Assembly (NCBI RefSeq): GCF_022539665.2 | Contig: NC_081333.1 | Span: 12,956,971-13,020,970 of the forward strand | DNA length: 64,000 nt | Source of the DNA: Daphnia carinata | Lineage: Eukaryota > Arthropoda > Branchiopoda > Diplostraca > Daphniidae | Reading direction: 5' to 3' | Shown: positions 56,068-64,000 of the stretch, piece after piece | Layout: each line of letters opens with the position of its first letter | Position numbering within the stretch: the stretch's first letter is position 1 | The notes under the pieces: generated by a model | The model's database searches: none | Seen by the model: the letters and a program-made list of their open reading frames with translations, nothing else | Told to the model about the DNA's origin: nothing | Translations under genes and position numbers: made by a program

Positions 56068-57690
56068 ATGACGAGCACAATAAAAAACCTGGTGGAACGT
56101 CAAACGTTTTGGCAAACACTCTTCGAATCCAAAAAATTATCGAGTCAGCTGATCTCTTTGGCAACAGATCACATTGATGGCGTCACTTACGATGACCTGC
56201 CCAACTACGAACAAGTGCGTGTCGTGGTCAGACCTGCGTCCAGTCTAGGAGACAATTTCATGAGCGACACATTTATTGTTACGGCTCAAATCAGCGGCTG
56301 TGGCACCATTAAAAGTGAAGCTGACACTTTGAGCACCTTTGTCAAGGTAAACCTGTTTAGAAATGAATTGCTCTAATAAAAAAAGTAGTAAGTATGTCGT
56401 CCTTAGGTGCTGCCTGCGAATTTCTTGCTACGTCAAGCAGCTTATCAATCTGGCGTCCATCATCGCGAGATCAAGATGTACGATCATTTCTTTGGCCTCA
56501 TCGGGGAAATGTATGCTGATCAACCGATACCGTTCAATGTTCCAGATTGCTAGTACACCCATGTGGAGGAGGTTGTCAAGGGCGAAACGGATGGGTCGGG
56601 TATTTGCATCTTGCTCCAAGACCTCAAAGCAGAGAATTATCGCATGGCCGATAAAACGCAAGGAGCTGACTATCGTCACTGTCACATGGCATTGACATCC
56701 TTAGCTCATTTTCACGCTCTTACTCTCAACGCGTTGAGGAAGTGGAAAGATCCGTCCACCTGCCAACTATCGAATTGCCCGCCAAACGCGAAATTTCTCC
56801 AGGATGAGAAAACGTTTTACGATTTTGGTATGGCTCAACACATTCAAAACTCTTCGAAATCCATGCTGGACTTTATCCAAGAAGCCAACAGGCCCGATGT
56901 AAATATAGACTCATTTTTATACAATAATGTCAGTCAAATAAAGGTCTTGCTAATTCGCAGCTTGTGGAATGGTTTGCTGAAGTGCTGCAACGTATCCACG
57001 AAGTCGTTTTGATCGACACGGTTGAAAGTAGTGGTCCATTAGCGTGCGTCTTGCACGGCGATTATTGGCTCAACAACATGCTGTTCAAATACGAAGATGA
57101 TGGCGAACAGAATTCTATTCCAATTGCCTTTAAAATGATTGATTTTCAAGTGGCTAGAATTGGCCATCCTCTTAATGATATTCTCTACTTCATGTACTCG
57201 AGTGCTGCTCCGGAGACGAGAGAGAAACATATGCTCGTTTTACTTCGTTATTATTTTGATACTTTAATGACTAATTTGAGGTTACTTGGCGTTTCGCTCG
57301 ATGAGTACACTTGGCAAGATTTTTTGGACGATTACAAGAAGAGATCGCTGATGTGGATGTTGATGGGCATCGTTGTTATGTCGGCTTCCCTCAACAAGAC
57401 AGCTGTCAACGATTTACAAGAGCTAGATGCCGAGGAAAAGCTGAAGGGACCTAAACCAGGTCTGTATACTCTTCTATCTTTTTTTACTGGATTCATTTTA
57501 TTTTCAACTGTTAAATAATGTAGGGATCGATACGGAAACGATCAAAAGCGAAAGTGGATTCAGTCTCGAACTGGAGGAAACGATGAAAAATATGACGGCC
57601 AGCCAAAAGTTGAGCGATAATCCAATTCTAACTGATCGCCTTGTTAAACTCATATGCGAAGTCAAAGCTTTAAACTGTTCACAGAAATAG
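56068..57690 (+). pseudogene. CHK kinase-like / EcKinase family gene 2, with in-frame stop
   Basis: Exons 56068-56346, 56407-56898, 56961-57459, 57524-57690. All splice sites are intact and exon 2 has exactly the length of paralog 1 (492 bp), encoding 478 codons if the stop is ignored. At codon 142 the frame reads TAG (56551-56553) where paralog 3 has a Tyr codon (PDCYYT). Downstream motifs are fully preserved: LLQDLKAENYR, VLHGDYWLNNMLFKY and MIDFQVARIGHPLNDILYF. Preservation of everything after the stop argues for a very recent nonsense change, a segregating allele or a base-call error. If real, the product loses the catalytic loop. Confidence 0.75.
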
Positions 57691-58326
57691 GTTTCCTTTT
57701 TCGAGCTGATTATATAAACAATACAATAAATATAATCGATTTGTGATCTTGACCTATTTTATTGTCACGGATTTTAGTGTCTTTGTTTCTCGTTCGCTTA
57801 AAAGGCAGACGAAAGTAATCATTTTTCATCGTCAAACTGTTTTCGCATCAGGGGGGAAAGCTTCACGAAAGATAACGGTAAGATAATTCGATAAGGTATA
57901 CGTGTCGAAAGCGAACAATGCAAGGCGCAATTAATAAAGCTCTACGATAAAACGTTTATAGGCAGAAACAATTAAATTAAACGATTAGAAAAGCACGCTC
58001 AGCGAATTATTAATTCAATGCAAAATCAATTGTCAAGAAAACGAACACAAATCCCGTAAAAATGATGTGAATTAATTTTAAGAAGCAAATGAAAAAATTT
58101 TGATGACCTTTCACACAGATCAACAGGTAGATAATGTGATAACACAGCATTATCTGCAATGGGACTCGTAAGTTATATTCTATGCTTTACAGATAAACTG
58201 ACTGATAAATTTTAAGCAATTTCGAGTAGCAAGTGAGGGTTGCTAAGTGTTTTAAAAACCAGTATTTTACAATAGCAGCTCGCACAAGTTCTTGTCTTAC
58301 TAGCCTCAAGTGCAATTAAACCTGAA
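57691..58326 (+). other. Spacer between CHK kinase 2 and the kinase-ankyrin gene
   Basis: AATAAA at 57725-57730 ends gene 2. The rest is AT-rich with no gene seen. Confidence 0.5.
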
Positions 58327-60640
58327 ATGTCATCGACTACTGCCGTAAATGTAGATGGCATCGAATTTGATCGCAATGATCTTTTGGGTAGTGGTGCCTA
58401 CGGTTCAGTGTATCGTGGTAAATATAAAAATCAAAGTATAGCAGTAAAAAGAATTCTGAAGATAAAAGGCAAAGATGAAGGAGCTGACAACGAGTTAAAA
58501 ATTCTGAAACCGTTAGACCATCCCAATATAGTTAAACTACTTCACTCGGCAAGTGATGTCGACTTCAAGTAAGATTATTTACGTGTTTAACTTTGAATTA
58601 AGCTGAGAATTTCCATACGATTTCTGTGATTTAGTTACTTTGCTTTGGAATTATGCGACGCGTCCATGGATCAGGTGTTTCTAAATGAGAACGATCCTCG
58701 CAAATATAAAGGACCTGCATTGCCGAATAATTTCGAGGTTTTTACCCAGTTAGCCACTGGTCTCGAATACATTCATTCAAAGAACGTAATCCACCGGGAC
58801 ATTAAACCGGGCAACATTCTCATTTCTGTGAAACATACTGACCAAGGGGAAGAGATAAAGATCAAGTGGGCTGATTTTGGATTGTCACGAGAAGTGAGTG
58901 AAAGGGGAACATTCATAATGAGTGCAGTCAGAGGGACTCTACTTTGGTTCTCTCCCGAAGAGATGGAAATTCGTGGCAAAAACCTACGAATCGAAGAAAC
59001 TAGCGGCTCTATCAAAAGCGACGTATACGCAGAAGGTCTCGTCTTTGGTTATATTCTCTTGAGAGGAAGACATATCTACGGCGAAAATGAGTTACAAATT
59101 GTAAAGAACATTACAGACAACAAACCCACCAGTCTGAATGGTAAGTTAGCTCTTGAGGCAGATCATATAACACAAGCATATCAATTAAATGTTTAAAATT
59201 TAAAATATAATAGAAATTCATCCCAAGCATTTAGCCCGTAACTTAATAGCAGACATGCTGATCAAGACACCTGACAAAAGAATTACATCCAAACAAGTTG
59301 TTGATCAACTTCAATCCATAAAAATCGAAGTAAAGAAATTACACAAGTTTAACAACGTCTTCGTCAATGAAATTTGGGTTCTCTAACAAATGTTTTCCAT
59401 TTAGCTTACGGAGGAAGAAAAAAATCTGCGTCGGTTGTGTGCAGATCAACGTCCAACGCCAGAATATAGCATATTACCACAATGGATATTCGGATATCCA
59501 AGAGATATAAGGAATGATATCAAATCTTTAATGCAACTCGGTATCGACGTAAACGCAAAGAACGAAGATGGATGGAATGCGCTTCATCTTTTGTGTTCTT
59601 ACAATTCAAGCCCACACTTAATCGATGCGATTAAACTCTTGATCGAACTCGGCATCGACAAGCACGCAAAGAACAACAATGGATCCAATGCACTTCATCT
59701 TTTGTGTTTTAACAATTCAAGCCCACACTTAATCGATGCGATTAAACTCTTGATCCAACTCGGCATCGACAAGGACGCCAAGAACAATGAAGGATGGAAT
59801 GCGCTTCATTATTTGTGTCGATACAATTCAAGCCTACACTTAACCGATGCGATTAAACTATTGATCGAACTCGACATCGACGCCAAGAACAATGATGGAT
59901 GGAATGCGTTTCATTTATTGTGTCGACACAATTCAAGCCTACACTTAACCGATGCGATTAAACTCTTGATCGAACTCGACATCGACAAGGACGCAAAGAA
60001 CAACAATGGAGCCAATGCACTTCATCTTTTTTGTTCTAACAATTCAAGCCCACACTTAATCGATGCGATTAAACTCTTGATCGAACTCGGCATCGACAAG
60101 GATGCAAAAAACAAGGATGGATGGAATGCGCTTCATTTTTTGTGTCTGAACAATTCAAGCCTACACTTAACCGATGCGATTAAACTCTTGATCGAACTCG
60201 ACATCGACAAGGACGCAAAGAACAACAATGGAGCCAATGCACTTCATCTTTTGTGTCGATACAATTCAAGCCCACACTTAATCGATGCGATTAAACTCTT
60301 GATCGAACTCGGCATCGACAAAAACGCAAAGAACAACAATGGAGCCAATGCACTTCATCTTTTGTGTTTTAACAATTCAAGCCCACACTTAATCGATGCG
60401 ATTAAACTCTTGATCGAACTGGGCATCGACAAAAACGCAAAGGACAACAATGGATTGAATGCGCTTCATCTTTTGTGTGTTAACAATTCAAGCCCACACT
60501 TAATTGATGCAATTAAACTCTTGATCGAACTGGGCATCGACAAAAACGCAAAGGACAACGATGGACGCAATGCGCTTTATTATTTGTGTTCTAACAATTC
60601 AAGCCCAAACTTAAACGATGCGATTAAACTTTGGATCTAA
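58327..60640 (+). CDS. IRE1-like protein kinase fused to ankyrin-type repeats
   Basis: Exons 58327-58568, 58635-59140, 59214-59329, 59405-60640; 699 residues. The kinase domain (1-280) has glycine loop GSGAYGSVYRG (21-31), lysine in AVKRIL (41), catalytic loop IHRDIKPGNIL (133-143), DFG at 161-163 and WFSPEEM in place of APE, so it should be active. The overall pattern resembles IRE1/2 kinases, but there is no signal peptide, transmembrane segment or C-terminal RNase domain. Instead about ten 37-residue repeats follow, each containing NALHLLC, NSSPHLIDAIKLLIELGID and a Lys-Asn turn, an ankyrin-like unit lengthened by four residues. The annotated end is a TAA inside the last repeat; see the tail entry at 60641-60766. 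Confidence 0.82.
59571..60640 (+). repeat. 111-bp tandem coding repeats
   Basis: About ten units of 111 bp (37 codons), nearly identical at DNA level including synonymous sites. One unit is 6 bp shorter (loses Lys-Asp: DIDAKNNDG instead of DIDKDAKNNNG). Variable positions cluster at the residues before NSS (SY, FN, RY, RH, LN, VN) and at SPHLID/SLHLTD, which alternate between units. Confidence 0.88.
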
Positions 60641-60766
60641 CTCGGCATCGACAAGGACGCAAAGGACAACGATGGATCAAATGCACTCGATTTGTGCCGG
60701 CTCAACACAAATCTTACAAACTGCAACGTAGACGAAATCTTTAAATCGTATGAGGTGCACTTATAA
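60641..60766 (+). pseudogene. Out-read tail of the kinase-ankyrin gene
   Basis: After the TAA at 60638-60640 the same frame stays open for 41 more codons: LGIDKDAKDNDGSNALDLCR, then a non-repeat end finishing with EVHL and TAA at 60764-60766. In every earlier unit the codon at the stop position is GAA or CAA. The tail therefore looks like the original C terminus. Confidence 0.6.
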
Positions 60767-63355
60767 TGATATTAAAGCTATTCGCAAGATGAACAGGCAA
60801 ACAGAACGCTGCGTTGCAACAAACGAAATTCTCGGCAAAGTGCGGCTTATTATAGTTATTAGACAGTGCGACGCACCACATCAGCTGGAGTATGAAGAAA
60901 ACGAACCGTCTAACACAATTGAATAAAAAAGTTTGGGGAAACTTAACGAAAACTCCCGTAACTTGACGGAAAAATAAAATAACTCTGCGGAAAAACAATC
61001 TCCGTTTGCTGGGCCAACTGCAAAAAGAACGACCACACGTCCACTAACACAACTCTGCTATCGTTGGAAACCTCCTTTTAGCAGAAACATGAGGCATCAG
61101 GCGAGTAATTGTGAGCTATCTATGAGAATAAAGTGCGACCCCAGTTCTACATCAACAACACAAAGTCAAACGGTATGCAATGGCGGTATCCTGAAACGCC
61201 GACAGTTACCCGCAATAGTAAACGAAGTCGAATCAACCATATTAGGCGCGTAAAATTATCGAAGAATGCAGACTCAACATGGAAGATAAGCGTCAAATTT
61301 GAGCAACAAACACATAGCCATAATTGTAATAGAAATTTGTCAAAGCCAAATAAGTAGTGCCTCTAAGGAAACCAACTCAACTTTGTTGTTAATCCATTTA
61401 CTTAATTTACTTTCACCTAAAATATTTTTTTTCTCAAATTCCGAGGAAAACACATACCAATCAAAAAAGTTAATTCGATCCTCCACACAATCTAACGTGC
61501 GCGCACAGCTCTTAAGTTTTGTAAAATGTAAAAGCCGAATACAAAAACTAACCTGGAAATGAACGACGTGATCTTCATCGAAAGTAGGTAATTTGCTGGA
61601 CACCACACACATTTGATATTTAGACGCTTTCCGCTTTACACCTGGAGTTTTGATGATTGCAGCGTGGTCACCAATTAGCTGACTTGTGGTCCATCGTAAA
61701 CTGACATGTAAACATTCGACCACTGATGGACAATCAGCTTGTGGTATGGCGATGTTTCCAGGGTTTAAACCATTGGACAGTTTCAAAACCAAGTTTGCCA
61801 GTTTCATCACCAGGACTTGCTTCATTCATCAACAAACTAAGCAAAAAAGAAGCAAATAAAAAAAATCATCGTTTAGTGAAAGAGAACGGCACTGTAAACA
61901 TTTAGCTCATTATTAGAGGATAACAAATACTTTGCAGGTGACTCTTTATTTCTAAAACATTCCCCGTTTCAAAAGGCATATATTGCAAGCAATATTGATC
62001 CAAAATGTCCAAGTTTCTTATGGCAGCCATGAATCGAAAAATATTGAAATTGACCATCGTGCAAGCCTAGTCGAATGATCCAGGGTCAGCCTTAGATGCG
62101 ACTGCATTTACCACATAAATGTAACATTTTGCTTTCGTGTCAATGGAATTTTCTAAACAAGTTTACGTCATTGATTGTATGATAAATGTTCTTACCTGCT
62201 TTTATGTCCTGCAAAGAAAAGGTGGCAACGCTCTCACAAACTGGCGAAGAAGCAAAAGGAAAAGGTGCACGTTCATGGGACAGAAATTCACTACTGCACA
62301 TTGTGGCACTCCACCAGACCAGAGACTAAAGCGAAAAGCACCGATCCCCACTTTAGGCCAGGTAGACATACTCAGTCTTTCCGGTGGTGGCGCACGGAAC
62401 TTATACCCGCCGTTTGTTGCGGGGGAGGGTGGGAGAGAAACTTTACAAGGACACTGTAAGGTCTCATTAGCAAGAATTTGGAAAATTCAAAAAGACAAAG
62501 ATGATAAATAATAGACGAAAGGAAAACATGGATTACAGAGAACTCACCCCCCCCCCCCCCCCGAGTTGAAAAGGAAACAGGCAATTTATTGTTAAAGATA
62601 ACAAAACTTACCAGGTTCATTGAACCATCGTTGAGCTATTGTTCCATAGGCGGGAGAACTCGTGTCTCATTGCCTTTTGTCCCTGAGCTAGCCAGCATGG
62701 TTTTACTTCCCGTACCTCTAGCGCTAATGGTGAGAAGGCGGGTGTGTTATAAACATGTGCAGTGAAACGCAAATACTATGTCATTCCATTTTCTTTATCC
62801 GATATCATAAATTTTTCTTGTCTAGTAGTACACATATTTTAAACAAAACATTTCTAAAATAAAATTTTTTTAACATTTTGAATAATGCATTCCAAAACGA
62901 AAATAGTCTTCCAATGATTGTATCGATTCTTACACGATCAATCAGCGAAATCGGTACACGTGCTCGACGAAAAGTAGGAGGGATGGCTTTCTCTCAGTGT
63001 GTGCAACAAGATGTCTGTGACAATACGTTAAACTCCCGCCATCCCCCACCCCAAAAAGGAAAATGAAATTAAATTAAATATCAAGTTGTAATTGCTTGCA
63101 TTTCGAATTTCCTTCTGCACATGCTGCCTCGGTGTCCCGGTGATGATCTGATATCAGTTGAGTCCTAGCATTCGGACAGATAAGAACAGGATGTCCGTGT
63201 AAAGTAGGTCAATCACGGACATCGTAGCTTGGTTCGAGAGGTGACATTTTTGCTTGTAGTTGGTGTTCTTTTTCATTCACGTTCAGTTCAGTGCCAACTC
63301 CTCTGGACACCAGACATCGAAGGCGCTTACAATTCACTGTGTTTACTTACCTAAG
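60767..63355. other. Spacer with one unassigned minus-strand exon candidate
   Basis: Apart from the frame at 61340-61825 no gene is supported. A C run occurs near 62548-62562. Plus-strand frames at 62137-62511 and 62878-63066 have no recognisable content. Confidence 0.4.
61340..61825 (-). other. Unassigned open frame, possible exon
   Basis: 161 codons on the minus strand starting MKQVLVMKLANLVLKLSNGL. Composition is protein-like up to about 61560, where a CAG|GTTAGT donor follows HVVHFQ; beyond that the frame becomes low-complexity. It may be a single exon of about 89 codons. No domain was recognised and no partner exon was found. Confidence 0.25.
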
Positions 63356-63362
63356 TATAAAG
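63356..63362 (+). promoter_or_regulatory. Possible TATA box of CHK kinase 3
   Basis: TATAAAG lies 143 bp upstream of the first in-frame ATG (63499) and 176 bp upstream of the chosen start. Confidence 0.35.
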
Positions 63363-63531
63363 TGTCAAGCGAACTTTTAGTTTCATCGCCCATTTTCAAC
63401 TGACAAAAAGGTTCATTTTTCTTGTAAGACATTTGATGTTGGTCGGTGTACAATTTTTCCATTAAATATCACCAAACTATACATGTTCATGTTACACAAT
63501 GCAGAAAGTACAGCATAACCAAGCCTCTAAA

Positions 63532-64000
63532 ATGAGTGAAGAAATCAAGACCCTGAGTGATAAACAACTTTTTTGGAAAACCCTTTTTGAAACCAAAAAA
63601 TTGGCTGCCCAGCTGAGCTCCATGGTGACGAGTCACGTTAATGGCGTCACCTACGATGACATACCCCAGTACGGAAAAGTGCACGTCGTGGCTCAATCTG
63701 GCTCAAATTTAGGTGACAATTTCCAGAGCGACACGTTCATTGTGACTGCACGGCTGTTGCAAGGCCAACACTTGAGTACTTTCATCAAGGTATTGATTTA
63801 CCTATTCACTTGCCATTTCAAAAGTTCACGTTTTGTTTTCAACAGGTACTGCCATCGAATTCCTTTCTGCGCCAAGCTGTGGACGAGTCTCGTGTCCATC
63901 AACGCGAGATCAACATGTACCAACATTTTTTCGCTCTCCTGCGAGAGATGCATGCCGACCAACCGATTCCCTTGGACATCCCAGATTGTTACTACACCCA
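63532..64000 (+). CDS. CHK kinase-like / EcKinase family protein 3, partial
   Basis: Exon 1 63532-63789 and exon 2 from 63846 to beyond the window end. MSEEIKTLSDKQLFWKTLFE aligns with the start of paralog 2; an upstream in-frame ATG at 63499 would add 11 residues. The visible part has VTYDDIPQYGKVHVV, NLGDNFQSDTFIVTAR and, in exon 2, LRQAVDESRVHQREINMYQ. The catalytic loop lies outside the window. At the position where paralog 2 has TAG this gene reads PDCYYT. The kinase-ankyrin gene and about 3 kb of spacer separate it from paralog 2. Confidence 0.85.
   Translation, partial: MSEEIKTLSDKQLFWKTLFETKKLAAQLSSMVTSHVNGVTYDDIPQYGKVHVVAQSGSNLGDNFQSDTFIVTARLLQGQHLSTFIKVLIYLFTCHFKSSRFVFNRYCHRIPFCAKLWTSLVSINARSTCTNIFSLSCERCMPTNRFPWTSQIVTTP

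Noticed and set aside
59571-60640. CRISPR-like or satellite array
   Set aside because: The 111-bp units are in frame with the kinase and encode ankyrin-like helices, so they are protein-coding repeats; no spacer-repeat pattern exists anywhere in the window.
62137-62511. 124-codon plus-strand frame before CHK kinase 3
   Set aside because: Basic low-complexity start, G-rich end, no family resemblance and an overlapping frame of similar length.

Overview
The window reads as nuclear DNA of a small arthropod, most likely a branchiopod crustacean of the Daphnia type. Genes are compact with many 50-80 bp GT-AG introns. The protein families (CHK/EcKinase-like genes, IRE1-like kinase fused to ankyrin repeats, F-box/LRR genes, tandem fatty-acid-binding proteins) fit published cladoceran gene sets. 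The organism is an inference. All exon boundaries were derived by hand from open frames, splice signals and comparison between paralogs; no database search was run.

Layout. 0.1-2.3 kb: a six-exon F-box/leucine-rich-repeat gene (+). 2.6-6.3 kb: three paralogs encoding short secreted Tyr/Pro/Ala-rich peptides plus the relic of a fourth. 8.3-24.9 kb: one long unconventional myosin XVIII gene (Drosophila Mhcl, vertebrate MYO18A) with PDZ, motor and coiled-coil parts and at least three internal alternative first exons; its coiled-coil reading frame carries an in-frame TAG. 25.6-48.3 kb: six fatty-acid-binding-protein genes on the + strand, split 2 + 4 by about 15 kb of repeat-rich DNA. That insertion zone holds a large palindrome (arms about 2.3 and 2.55 kb), a third rearranged copy of the arm unit, a piggyBac-type MITE, a solo LTR with two covarying hairpins, and a GGCGAT minisatellite. 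49.2-50.5 kb: mitochondrial 2-Cys peroxiredoxin (+). 50.6-52.7 kb: sulfite oxidase (-), tail to tail with it. 53.8-57.7 kb: two CHK kinase-like genes (+), the second interrupted by an in-frame TAG. 58.3-60.6 kb: IRE1-like kinase with about ten near-identical ankyrin-type repeats, ended by a stop inside the last repeat. 63.5-64.0 kb: start of a third CHK kinase-like gene running off the window.

Most of the window is built of local tandem duplications (secreted peptides, FABPs, CHK kinases), each with decayed members. There is no pathway-level operon. Three otherwise intact frames (myosin, CHK kinase 2, kinase-ankyrin) each contain one unexpected stop one base away from a sense codon. These should be tested as sequence errors, alleles or real truncations.
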